A program made the position numbers and the translations under genes. Source: Kineosporia corallincola (GTDB lineage Bacteria > Actinomycetota > Actinomycetes > Actinomycetales > Kineosporiaceae). Taken from it: a stretch of 64,000 nucleotides of DNA. The stretch lies in assembly GCF_018499875.1 (NCBI RefSeq), contig NZ_JAHBAY010000004.1, positions 434,001 to 498,000 of the forward strand. Reading direction: 5' to 3'. This document shows, one piece after another, positions 1 to 8,304 of this stretch; within the stretch, counting starts at the first letter, position 1, and each line of letters opens with the position of its first letter. The notes under the pieces were generated by a model that did not search any database, had not been told where the DNA came from, and saw only the letters and a list, made by a program, of their open reading frames with translations.

Positions 1-81
1 GAACAGCAGTCCCGCCAGCGGGAACGCGACCAGCAGGGCCGTGCTCGCCCACACGCGCAGCCGTGAACCCCAGACGCCCAC
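1..81 (-). CDS. Partial membrane or secreted protein, N-terminus only
   Basis: The complement reads 27 codons from a GTG start with a purine-rich stretch about 7 bases upstream. The first residues are basic and are followed by a hydrophobic run (TALLVAFPLAGLLF), like a signal anchor or first membrane helix. The rest lies outside the window, so no function can be given. It lies downstream of the hybrid kinase on the same strand, separated by 128 bases, and could belong to the same transcription unit. Confidence 0.45.
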   Translation of the reverse strand, partial: MGVWGSRLRVWASTALLVAFPLAGLLF

Positions 82-209
82 GCGGGTGCCCCCATCCGAT
101 CCGCGTCCGCATCCTTGCGAGCGGATCGCGGGGAGACTTTAGGGGGTTTGAGTCAATCTTGTGACCTCAGGGGTCCCGTGGAGAGCTGTGACAGTTGTGA
201 CAGAAACCT

Positions 210-3200
210 CTAGCCACGGAGGGGAACTCCGCCGAGAGCCGCGGTCAGGTCCTCCGCCCGCACCGGTTTGGCCAGGTAGCCGTCCATGCCGGCCTCGGCG
301 CAGGCGTCCCGGTCCTCCTTGGTCACGCTCGCCGTCATCGCGATGATGTGCGGCTGCCGTTCGGCCGGGATCCGGGTACGGATGGTGCGGGTGGCCTCCA
401 GCCCGTCCATCACCGGCATGTGCATGTCCATCAGCACCACGTCGTAGTCGAAGCGTTCCACCGCCTCCACCGCCTCGGCGCCGTTGGCCGCCACCTCCAC
501 CGTGTGGCCGAGCTTGGCCAGCATGAGTTTGCCGACCTTCTGGTTGATCTCGTTGTCCTCCACCAGCAGGATCAGCAGCTTGGCCTGAGCTGTCAGGTCG
601 CGGTCGCGGGGGGCGACCCGTCCCGGGGCCACGGGGTCGGCGGGGGAGGCCGGTTGCGGGAGACCCGCGACGGTTCCGGCCGGGGGTGTGCCGGTGTCCG
701 CGGTGCTGGGCTCCGCCGGTGCCTCCGGGGCCAGCACCTGCCCCAGCACCTCGGCCAGCGCCGCGCTGCGGATCGGCTTGGTCAGCACCGAGGCGAACAC
801 CTTCTCCTGGCTGCGGTCGCGCCGGCCGATGCTCGACAGCAGCACCAGGGGCAGCTGCCGGCCGCCGGGCAGCTGGCGCAGTGCCAGGGCGAGCTGCACG
901 CCGTCCATCACCGGCATCGCGTAGTCCAGGATCGCCAGGTCGAACTGCACCCCGCTGCCGATCAGGGCCAGCGCCGCCAGCGGCGAGGCGCTGTCCTGGC
1001 AGGCCATCCCGTACCCCTCCAGCTGGAGCCGGAGGATGTGCCGGTTGGTGTCGTTGTCGTCCACGATCAGCACGTGCCGTCCGGCCACCACGGCCGGGGG
1101 ACGTTTGCGCAGGGTCTGCGGTCCGTCGAACACTCCCAGCGTGGCCGTGAAGGTGAACTTCGACCCCACGCCGACCTCGCTGGTCACGGTCAGGCTGCCG
1201 CCCATCGCCTCGACGATCGCCTTGCTGATCGCCAGGCCCAGGCCGGTGCCGCCGTAGAGCCGGGTGGTGGACGCGTCGACCTGGCTGAACGACTTGAACA
1301 GCCGGCCCATGTTCTCCCGGGAGATCCCGATGCCGGTGTCGGCCACGGTGAAACGCAGCCGCAGCTGCTCACCCGGCCACCCGGCGTCCTCGGTCTCCAC
1401 CCGCAGCAGCACGTCACCCTCCTGGGTGAACTTGATCGCGTTGCTGATCAGGTTCGTCAGCACCTGCCGCAGCCGGGTGACGTCACCGACCACCACCCCC
1501 GGGCAGTCGTCGTCGACGTGCGACACCAGGTCGATGTTCTTCACCGACCCGGCGAACTGGGCCATCGCCCCCTCCACGCACTCGCGCAGCTCGAACGGGT
1601 GCGCCTCCAGCTCCAGGTCGCCCGCCTCGATCTTGGAGAAGTCCAGGATGTCGTTGATGATCGCCAGTAGCTGGTCGCCGCTGCTGCGCACGGTGTGCAG
1701 CAGCTCGCGCTGCTCGTCGTTCACCGGGGTCTCCAGCAGCAGACCGGTCATTCCGATCACGGCGTTCATCGGTGTGCGGATCTCGTGACTCATCGTGGCC
1801 AGGAACGCCGACTTCGCCTTGGTCGCCGCCACCGCGGTGTCCCGGGCGACCGTCATCTCCACCATCGCCGCGGCCTTCTCCGCCTCGGCCCGGCGCCGTT
1901 CGGTCACGTCCAGGGCCACCGTGCACACGGCGTTGATCTCGCCGGACTCGTCCTGGAGCGGCACCCGCACGGTCTCGAAGTAGTGCCGGCCGTCGGCCAG
2001 GTCGGCGATCTCGTCGATGTGCGCCGGCCCGGCCAGGGCCCGCAGGTCGTTGGCTCGCCACCGCGAGGCCAGATTCGGGTCGAGCACCTCGTCGGTCGCG
2101 CCCAGCATGTCGGCCTCGGTCACGCCGAACGCCTCCTCGAACGCCCGGTTGACCATCAGGTAGTGACCGTCGAGGTCCTTCACGTTGATGATCGACTGGT
2201 TGTTCTGGATCACCGCCCGCAGCATGTGGCTCTGCGCGTCGCGCTCGTGCTCGGCCTGCACCCGGGCGGTGATGTCGGTGACCACGCCGATGTAGCCGGT
2301 CACCTGGTCCGGGCCGTCGTCGTGCATCGGGGTGGTGGTGACCGAGACGATGCGCCGGGTGCCGTCCTTCGCGATGTAGGTGCGCGGTCGGCGCAGCGCC
2401 GGGTGGTCCAGGTGACGCACGAACATCCCCAGCCCGAACGGTTCCCCGATCTCGGCCGAGATCCGGGCCATCTCGTCGGGGTCGTGCCAGGTCAGACCCT
2501 TCTTGGTGCCGAGCACCTCGGCCGCCGTGTAGCCCAGCATCCGCTCCGCCCCACGGTTCCACATGGTGATGTGGCCCTCCGGGTCGATCGCGATGAAGGC
2601 GTGCTCGGTGGCGTCCAGCACCTGGGCGAACAGGTCGTGTGCGCGGCGCAGCTCGCGCTCGGTGCGGCGCAGCTCGGTGACGTCGAGCAGGGTGCCCACC
2701 GCCCGGGCGGTCCCGCCCCGGCCGTCCGGCTCGCGCCGGCCTCGGGCCGCGACGATCCGTTCCTCCCCGGTGGGCCGCACGATCCGGTACTCCAGGTCGG
2801 CGATGATTCCCTCCTCGCGGATCCGCCGGGTGATCTCGCGTACCCGATCCCGGTCGTCGGGGTGGATGAAGGTGCGGGACAGCTCGACGGTCGGGGTGAT
2901 GTTCTCCGGGTCGACGCCGAACAGCTTGTACACCTGCGGCGACCACCACGACTCGCCGGTCTCCAGGTCGACCGACCAGCTGCTCAGCTCGGCGATCTCC
3001 TGGGCCTCCTCCAGCTGCCGGCCGCGCTGGAGCGCCTCCGCCGTCGCCGTGGCCAGGGCCTGCTGCACCGCTCTCTTCTCCGTGACGTCCCGCCCCACCA
3101 GCATGATCTCGGTGACCGAGCCGTCCCGGTCCTCGATCGGCAGCATCGTCACCTCGATCTGCCGGTAGGTGTTGTCGCCGCTGTGCCGCAGCCGCGCGGT

Positions 3201-4010
3201 GTACTCCTGCCGACGGCCCGACCGCACACTGGCCAGAGCCCGGCGGGCGGCGGCCAGCTCGTCCGGGTGCACGATCGCCTGGAGAATGCCCGGCGTGCTC
3301 ATCGCGGTCTCGGGGGAGAGGTCGAGGATGCCCTCCAGCGCGGGCGACACGTAGAGCACCCGGCCCTCCGGGGAGAGCCGGGCGATCACGTCGGGCGAGG
3401 TCTCGACCAGCATCCGGTAGCGCCGCTCGGACTCGGTCAGCAATGCGTTCAGCCGCTGCCGCTCGGTCAGCTCCTGCTCCCGCTCGAACAGCGTGCGGCG
3501 CAGGGCGAGCTGGGCCATCACCTGCTCGGCCAGCACCCGCAGCAGCTCCAGCTGCTCGGGGGTGAGCCGCCGCGGCTCGTAGTCGATCACGCAGAGCGTG
3601 CCCAGCACCTCGCCGTTCGGCGTCTCCAGCGGGAAACCGGCGTAGAACCGGATCTGCGGCTCGTCGGTGACCAGCGGGTTCTGCGCCCAGTCCGGGTCGG
3701 TGCTGGCGTCCTCCACCACCAGGGCCTGCCGGTCCGCCACCACCCGGTTGCAGAAAGCCGTGCGCCGCTCACCCTCCCGGCCGGTCATCCCGATCGCCGC
3801 CTTGAACCACTGCCGGTGCTCGTCGATCAGGGTGATCGTGGAGCTCGGCGTGCGGGCGATCGACGACGCCACCTTGACCAGCGCGTCGAAACCGGGCTCC
3901 GGCTCGGTGTCGAGGATGCGGTACGCCTCCAGCTCGGCCAGACGCCGCGCCTCGGCCAGCTCCGCATCGTCCCCCGTCGTCCCCGCAACCTCGCCGTTCT
4001 GCTCCGTCAC
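210..4010 (-). CDS. Hybrid sensor histidine kinase: GAF, four PAS, HisKA, HATPase, two receiver domains
   Basis: A 1266-residue soluble two-component phosphorelay protein with no membrane segment. Domains in order: GAF (about 25-170), four PAS units (about 195-310, 340-450, 460-585, 595-710, each ending in a DVTE- or DITA-like motif), HisKA with the phospho-acceptor His near 742 in MSHEIRTP, an HATPase domain with its N box (NLISNAIKF) and G boxes (DTGIGI, GGTGLGLAI), then two receiver domains with acceptor Asp near 1029 (LDYAMP) and 1195 (MDMHMP). The second receiver keeps the expected T/S and K residues. This is the BarA/ArcB-like layout but with no final HPt domain, so phosphate would go to a separate protein. 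The GTG start sits directly against a strong AAGGAG, an unusually short spacing, so the true start may differ slightly. No partner regulator is adjacent. The signal is unknown; GAF and PAS suggest a cytosolic redox, light or ligand cue. Confidence 0.93.
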   Translation of the reverse strand: MTEQNGEVAGTTGDDAELAEARRLAELEAYRILDTEPEPGFDALVKVASSIARTPSSTITLIDEHRQWFKAAIGMTGREGERRTAFCNRVVADRQALVVEDASTDPDWAQNPLVTDEPQIRFYAGFPLETPNGEVLGTLCVIDYEPRRLTPEQLELLRVLAEQVMAQLALRRTLFEREQELTERQRLNALLTESERRYRMLVETSPDVIARLSPEGRVLYVSPALEGILDLSPETAMSTPGILQAIVHPDELAAARRALASVRSGRRQEYTARLRHSGDNTYRQIEVTMLPIEDRDGSVTEIMLVGRDVTEKRAVQQALATATAEALQRGRQLEEAQEIAELSSWSVDLETGESWWSPQVYKLFGVDPENITPTVELSRTFIHPDDRDRVREITRRIREEGIIADLEYRIVRPTGEERIVAARGRREPDGRGGTARAVGTLLDVTELRRTERELRRAHDLFAQVLDATEHAFIAIDPEGHITMWNRGAERMLGYTAAEVLGTKKGLTWHDPDEMARISAEIGEPFGLGMFVRHLDHPALRRPRTYIAKDGTRRIVSVTTTPMHDDGPDQVTGYIGVVTDITARVQAEHERDAQSHMLRAVIQNNQSIINVKDLDGHYLMVNRAFEEAFGVTEADMLGATDEVLDPNLASRWRANDLRALAGPAHIDEIADLADGRHYFETVRVPLQDESGEINAVCTVALDVTERRRAEAEKAAAMVEMTVARDTAVAATKAKSAFLATMSHEIRTPMNAVIGMTGLLLETPVNDEQRELLHTVRSSGDQLLAIINDILDFSKIEAGDLELEAHPFELRECVEGAMAQFAGSVKNIDLVSHVDDDCPGVVVGDVTRLRQVLTNLISNAIKFTQEGDVLLRVETEDAGWPGEQLRLRFTVADTGIGISRENMGRLFKSFSQVDASTTRLYGGTGLGLAISKAIVEAMGGSLTVTSEVGVGSKFTFTATLGVFDGPQTLRKRPPAVVAGRHVLIVDDNDTNRHILRLQLEGYGMACQDSASPLAALALIGSGVQFDLAILDYAMPVMDGVQLALALRQLPGGRQLPLVLLSSIGRRDRSQEKVFASVLTKPIRSAALAEVLGQVLAPEAPAEPSTADTGTPPAGTVAGLPQPASPADPVAPGRVAPRDRDLTAQAKLLILLVEDNEINQKVGKLMLAKLGHTVEVAANGAEAVEAVERFDYDVVLMDMHMPVMDGLEATRTIRTRIPAERQPHIIAMTASVTKEDRDACAEAGMDGYLAKPVRAEDLTAALGGVPLRG

Positions 4011-4130
4011 CTCCTTCCCATCGGCGCGCCGGGGCCCGCGCTGGACCCCCGCAAGGGCCTCATCGGGAACCCCGGTGACGGTGCCCCTCGTTGGCCGTCA
4101 AACGTCCCCAAAAGGCTCGGGAGGCAGACC

Positions 4131-4616
4131 GTGCGCAGGGTTCCGGAACGATCCGTGGTGATCCGGTCGCTGGTGGTGGTCCCGCTGGCGGCCCTGCTGC
4201 TGGCCGGTTGCGGCGAGGGCGGTTCCACCGCGAGCCGGCTCGACGACCTGAACGACGCGGCCCAGCAACTGGACGACGGCGCGCAGCAGCTGGAAGACGC
4301 GGCGCAGAGCGTTCCCGACCTGTCCGACGCCGAGCAGGCCCTCGAAGACGCCGCCCAGAACCTGGGGGAGGCGGGCCGGGCCAAGGCCGCCTGCACGGCC
4401 GTGCGCGCGGTGGTGAACAGCAGCGAGGGCGACGACACCGAGGCCGCGGCGACCCGGCTGGCCGCCACCGTCTCCACGATCGTGACCCGGTTCAGCGAGT
4501 CCGACGAGGGCGGGTTCGACCTGGACGCGGCGATGGCCGACGAGTGCCCGGCCGTGCACGAACGGGCGCTGGCCGCCGCCGGGCGGGACTCGCTGAACGA
4601 GCTCTACCGCAACTGA
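4131..4616 (+). CDS. Small lipoprotein with predicted coiled coil (tandem family member 1)
   Basis: A 161-residue protein starting at GTG 4131, preceded by GGGAGG at good spacing. It has a basic N-terminus, a hydrophobic stretch and the lipobox LLAGC, so it should be lipid-anchored on the outer face of the membrane. Residues after the Cys are rich in Asp, Gln, Ala and Leu in heptad-like spacing (DDLNDAAQQLDDGAQQLEDA), suggesting a coiled coil. The C-terminal half has two Cys and ends in a motif (ECPAVHERAL...SLNELYRN) shared with the next two genes. It is transcribed divergently from the hybrid kinase. No known enzymatic family was recognised. Confidence 0.8.
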   Translation: MRRVPERSVVIRSLVVVPLAALLLAGCGEGGSTASRLDDLNDAAQQLDDGAQQLEDAAQSVPDLSDAEQALEDAAQNLGEAGRAKAACTAVRAVVNSSEGDDTEAAATRLAATVSTIVTRFSESDEGGFDLDAAMADECPAVHERALAAAGRDSLNELYRN

Positions 4617-4721
4617 CCACGGCCGGTAGCTGTGGGTTTACTTTGTCCTGCGTGCAACGGATGTCCGTGACTCCGCGTCAGGCTGGCTGGAATGAGTCAC
4701 CGGTCTGGGAGGGCGTTGGAC

Positions 4722-5243
4722 ATGGCACGGAGTGCGGTCAGGAAATCGGTCGGGATGCGCGCGCTGGTGGTTCTGCCGCTGGCCGGGGTGCTGCTGGCCG
4801 GCTGCGGGGGGCAGTCCGACGAGGAGAAGGCCCAGGAGCAGCTGAAGCAGGCCTCGGAGCAGCTCCAGAACCTGGAGAGCTCGGCCTCGGCGATCGGCAG
4901 CGCCGACGACGCGCAGGCCGCTCTGGAAGACGCCCAGGACGCCCTGGGTGACTCCGCCGACAGCCTCGACGATCTCACGGCCGGCCTCGACCTGGAGCTC
5001 ACCGGCACCACGGCCTGCCAGTCGCTCGACGGTGTGGTGCAGGCCGCCGAGGGGGCCGACACCGACATCGCCAAGGACGCCGTCGCGGCCGGCGTGAACA
5101 TGACGCTCGACATGTTCGCCGACGGCGCGAGTGCTTCCGAGGTCGACTTCGACGGTCTGATCAAGGGCTCGTGTTCTGATCTCCATGCCAAGGCGCTTAA
5201 GCTCACGGGGCTGAACAGCTTGAACGACCTACCGGAGAACTGA
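4722..5243 (+). CDS. Small lipoprotein with predicted coiled coil (tandem family member 2)
   Basis: 173 residues from ATG 4722, chosen over an upstream ATG at 4692 because GGGAGGG precedes it and the signal peptide then has normal length. The lipobox is VLLAGC. A Glu/Gln/Ala-rich heptad-like segment follows (about residues 30-90). Two later Cys (in TTACQSL and KGSCSDLHAKAL) align with those of the flanking lipoproteins, and the end (LTGLNSLNDLPEN) matches the same C-terminal motif. It is two bases from the third copy, so the two are probably co-translated. Function unknown; the probable location is the outer leaflet of the cytoplasmic membrane. Confidence 0.8.
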   Translation: MARSAVRKSVGMRALVVLPLAGVLLAGCGGQSDEEKAQEQLKQASEQLQNLESSASAIGSADDAQAALEDAQDALGDSADSLDDLTAGLDLELTGTTACQSLDGVVQAAEGADTDIAKDAVAAGVNMTLDMFADGASASEVDFDGLIKGSCSDLHAKALKLTGLNSLNDLPEN

Positions 5244-5245
5244 CC

Positions 5246-5689
5246 GTGTCGCATGGTTTACGTAAGGCAGCATGGATGCTGGCAGTGGTCCCCCTGACGG
5301 GACTCGTGCTGGCCGGATGCGGGGGCAGCGACGCCTCCAGCTCAGCCGGTGAGCAGACCATCGGTGTGCAGCAGGAGACGACGACGTCCGCAAGCAGCCC
5401 GACTGCTGCCGCCTCGACCTCCGCCGAGCGGTTCGACATCACGTCCCTGATGGTGTGTGACGTGGTCGAGACCACGATGGCCGATCTCCAGGGCGAGACC
5501 TCCGCCACCAAGGCGCAGAACACCCTGGGCAGGGCGCTCGCCACAGCGTTCGAGGGGTCCACGACCCCGCGGGCCACGGTGGCCGACGTCAAGATCGACC
5601 GCATGATGAAGAGCGGGTGCCCCGGCCTCAACGCCAAGGCGCTCCTGCTCACCGGGCTCGACGACCTGTCGCAGCTCCCGGTGAAGTAA
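5246..5689 (+). CDS. Small lipoprotein (tandem family member 3)
   Basis: 147 residues from GTG 5246, two bases after the previous stop, with GGAG inside the preceding gene as ribosome site. The signal peptide ends in the lipobox LVLAGC. In place of a coiled coil the mature start is Ser/Thr-rich, a typical wall-spanning linker. Two conserved Cys (LMVCDVV and KSGCPGLNAKAL) and the end LTGLDDLSQLPVK align with the other two family members. Function unknown. Confidence 0.8.
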   Translation: MSHGLRKAAWMLAVVPLTGLVLAGCGGSDASSSAGEQTIGVQQETTTSASSPTAAASTSAERFDITSLMVCDVVETTMADLQGETSATKAQNTLGRALATAFEGSTTPRATVADVKIDRMMKSGCPGLNAKALLLTGLDDLSQLPVK

Positions 5690-5702
5690 CAACAGGACGA
5701 CG

Positions 5703-5737
5703 ACGGCCCGGGCCTGCCCAGCGCAGGCCCAGGCCGT
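5703..5737. terminator. Bidirectional hairpin between convergent genes
   Basis: A 15-base stem (ACGGCCCGGGCCTGC against GCAGGCCCAGGCCGT, one mismatch) with a 5-base loop, sitting between the convergent lipoprotein and acyltransferase stops. There is no U-tract, which is common in high-GC genomes. Confidence 0.55.
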
Positions 5738-5758
5738 GACCGTCCGCACATCCGGGCC

Positions 5759-7087
5759 TCAGGCCCGCACCCGGCGCTGTTCCGGCACCTGCCGCCCGGC
5801 CACCTGCTGCCCGGCCGTCTGCTTCCCGGCCACCTGCGGATGAGTCACCTGCCGATGGGCCGCTCGTCGCGGCGCCCAGGCCCGTTCCACGTAGCGGTGC
5901 CCGATCCCGGCCGCGACCAGCGTGACCAGCAGCCCGGTGACGACGACGAATCCCGCCACCCGCGGCGCGTCCGGATCCAGCCCGGCCAGCTCCGGCCCCA
6001 GCCCCACGGTCATCAGGACCGGGCCGTGCAATGCGTACACCGCGAACGACCGGCTGCCCAGCCATCGCACCACGGCCGTGTTCAGCAGCCACTGCGCCGG
6101 CCCGCCGGAGGGCAGGGCCAGACTCAGCACGAGCAGCATCGCCACCGGCAGCACCGGCAGGAACCTCAGGTCGCGCACGATCTCGCGTTCCCAGCAGGCC
6201 AGCCCGAGCAGCAGCAGCGACACCATGCCGACCGGGGCGGCCCAGCGCACGGTGCCGCCCGCTTCGTGCGCCGGCTCACGCCGGCTGAACAGCAGGTACA
6301 GCTCGTAGGTCACGACACCGGCCCCGAGGCCGGCCAGGCCCCGTGCGAAAGCGACTGTTCCGACGCTGTTCTCGGCTTCAGCCGGAGTGAGGGTCAGGAG
6401 CACCGCCCCGGCCAGGAGAGCGGCCGGGCCGACCCGGCGACGCAGTGCGGCCGAGGGCAGAACGGCGATCACCGCGACGAGCAGAACATTGGTCCACAGT
6501 TCGATCGACAGCGACCAGGCCGCCGGGTAGCCGGCGAACTGCGGGCCGGTGAAACCCTGGAGCAGCAGTGCGCTCGACAGCCAGGCCCAGGCAGTGGTGT
6601 CGTCGGCGGCGAATGCCGGGGTGGCGCGTGGGTGGAACAGGGTCATCCCCTGGCAGAGGGCCACGAAAGCGACTCCCGACAGGGCGATTACCCAGCCGGT
6701 CAGGTGCAGCGGCATGAACCGGCGCACTCGCAGCTGGGCGAACAGCAGCGCGTCGCGACCACCACGGGTGCGTAACATGGTGCGCGCCAGCACGAATCCG
6801 CTGAGCACGAAGAACAGGTCGACCATCAGGTAGCCGCCGGTGATCATCCGGTCCACCGCGTCGGGAACGCCGAGATCGCGAAACTCGCGGCGCAGGTGGA
6901 AGATCACGACCACCACCGCGGCCAGCCCGCGCAGGCCGTCGAGGGCCGTGAAGCGGTGCGGCACGGCGGGAGCCGGGGTGGTGCCGCCGGTGCCGGGCCG
7001 GTCCGGGATGCCGGATTCCAGAGGAGCCTCTGAAATCGGTTTCAGGGTGCGGTCATACGTGTCCGACGCGATGTCGGAGGCGGTCAT
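5759..7087 (-). CDS. Acyltransferase 3 family membrane protein (OafA/YrhL-like)
   Basis: 442 residues when started at ATG 7087, which has GAAAGG upstream; an ATG at 7192 lacks a ribosome site. The family signature RFTALDGLRGLAAVVVVIFHLRR carries the Arg and His expected for acyl transfer to extracellular sugars or lipids, and about ten hydrophobic helices follow. The C-terminus is an odd Gln/Val-rich tail (QVTHPQVAGKQTAGQQVAG) of short imperfect repeats. Members O-acetylate surface polysaccharides or antibiotics; the substrate here is unknown. It is a single gene, convergent with the lipoproteins. Confidence 0.88.
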   Translation of the reverse strand: MTASDIASDTYDRTLKPISEAPLESGIPDRPGTGGTTPAPAVPHRFTALDGLRGLAAVVVVIFHLRREFRDLGVPDAVDRMITGGYLMVDLFFVLSGFVLARTMLRTRGGRDALLFAQLRVRRFMPLHLTGWVIALSGVAFVALCQGMTLFHPRATPAFAADDTTAWAWLSSALLLQGFTGPQFAGYPAAWSLSIELWTNVLLVAVIAVLPSAALRRRVGPAALLAGAVLLTLTPAEAENSVGTVAFARGLAGLGAGVVTYELYLLFSRREPAHEAGGTVRWAAPVGMVSLLLLGLACWEREIVRDLRFLPVLPVAMLLVLSLALPSGGPAQWLLNTAVVRWLGSRSFAVYALHGPVLMTVGLGPELAGLDPDAPRVAGFVVVTGLLVTLVAAGIGHRYVERAWAPRRAAHRQVTHPQVAGKQTAGQQVAGRQVPEQRRVRA

Positions 7088-7231
7088 GGAGCGGCCTTTC
7101 ACCGAAACCTGTTCAAGAGCAATGAAACAGTAGGTGAACGCTGTGGGGACCGCACTTCCGGATCGGGCCGCTAGGAAAGAGACGACGTGCATTTGAAGTT
7201 GGCCTAACCGAAAACGACCGGCTGTGAAGGG

Positions 7232-8206
7232 TCAGCTACCGCCCGCACGCCGAAACCGCTCGGCCAGCAGACCGACCGCCGTCGCCAGCTCGGGTGGGTC
7301 GAGCACCTCGAAGTCCGCGCCGATCAGCCCCAGCCAGGGCGCCATCGACTCCGGGTCGGAGCCGCCGATGGTGACGATGCAACTGTCGTCGCCGTCGGAC
7401 TCCACCGACTCCGCCGAGGTGCCCAGCCGCTCGCTCACCGTCGTGGCCTGCTCGTGCACCCGCAGCCGCGCCGTCACCGGCCACCGCACCGCCCGGGCGC
7501 CGCGCCGCACGAACGCCGCCGCGTCACCGCCCGGCACCTCGCGCCCGGCGAACCGGGCTCCCACGCCCTGTGGCCCGGTGATCCGGTCCGCGCGGAAGGT
7601 GCGCCAGTCGTCCCGGTCCAGGTCCCACGCCACCAGGTACCAGCGCCGTCCCCAGCTGACCAGGCGGTGCGGCTCCGCCGCCCGGCGGGACGGGGTGCCG
7701 GCGTGGTCGGCGTAGGTGAAGCGCACCCGCTCCCGGTCGCGGCAGGCCGAGGCCAGCAGGGTGAGCACCGCCGGGTCCACGGCCGGCCCGGGCGGGGCCG
7801 CACCCGTCACCCGCACCGTGTAGCCGGCCAGGGCGTCCACCCGGCGGCCGAGCCGGGCCGGCAGCACCCGCTGGAGCTTGGTCAGGGCCCGTAGCGCGCT
7901 CTCGTCCAGGCCGGACAGGCCCGACACCGCCCCGCCCGCCGCCGTGCGCAGGCTGAGCGCGATCGCCACCGCCTCGTCGTCCTCCAGCAGCAGGGGAGGC
8001 AGAGCCGCACCCGCCCCGAGACGGTAACCACCCACCGAACCCCGGGTCGCGTCGACCGGGTAGCCCAGCGATCGCAGCCGCTCCACGTCGTGCCGGATGG
8101 TGCGGGTGCTGACGCCCAGCCGCTCGGCCAGCTCCGGACCGGACCACTCACGCGGGGTCTGGAGCAGGGACAGCAGGGTGAGCAGTCGCCGGGAGGTGTC
8201 GGCCAT
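7232..8206 (-). CDS. WYL-domain HTH transcriptional regulator
   Basis: 324 residues. The N-terminal DeoR/HTH_11 winged helix (LAERLGVSTRTIRHDVERLRSLGYPV) is followed by the beta-hairpin wing (RGSVGGYRLG). The WYL domain (about 135-210) contains the namesake WYLVAWDLDRDDWRTFRADRI, and a WCX-type C-terminus follows. WYL proteins bind nucleic-acid or nucleotide ligands and act as repressors or activators. It is divergent from the Eis-like gene with about 98 bases between the starts, so it may control that gene and itself. Upstream, CACCCT lies 7 bases before the ATG and there is no ribosome site, so the mRNA may be leaderless. Confidence 0.88.
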   Translation of the reverse strand: MADTSRRLLTLLSLLQTPREWSGPELAERLGVSTRTIRHDVERLRSLGYPVDATRGSVGGYRLGAGAALPPLLLEDDEAVAIALSLRTAAGGAVSGLSGLDESALRALTKLQRVLPARLGRRVDALAGYTVRVTGAAPPGPAVDPAVLTLLASACRDRERVRFTYADHAGTPSRRAAEPHRLVSWGRRWYLVAWDLDRDDWRTFRADRITGPQGVGARFAGREVPGGDAAAFVRRGARAVRWPVTARLRVHEQATTVSERLGTSAESVESDGDDSCIVTIGGSDPESMAPWLGLIGADFEVLDPPELATAVGLLAERFRRAGGS

Positions 8207-8291
8207 GCGGTTCAGGGTGTCACGGCATGCGGTCGGTTCCCTTCCTGATTCCGGTCGGGTGGCTCGTCGCGAGTAACGGCGGTCACGTCGC

Positions 8292-8297
8292 TAGCGT
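8292..8297 (+). promoter_or_regulatory. -10 box TAGCGT for a leaderless eis-like mRNA
   Basis: TAGCGT ends 7 bases before GTG 8305 and no ribosome site is present, the usual leaderless arrangement in actinobacteria. Confidence 0.55.
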
Positions 8298-8304
8298 CTG
8301 GGGT

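Noticed and set aside
1695-4130. Long upstream extension of the first lipoprotein frame
   Set aside because: It runs antisense through the hybrid kinase; the signal peptide and ribosome site place the start at 4131.
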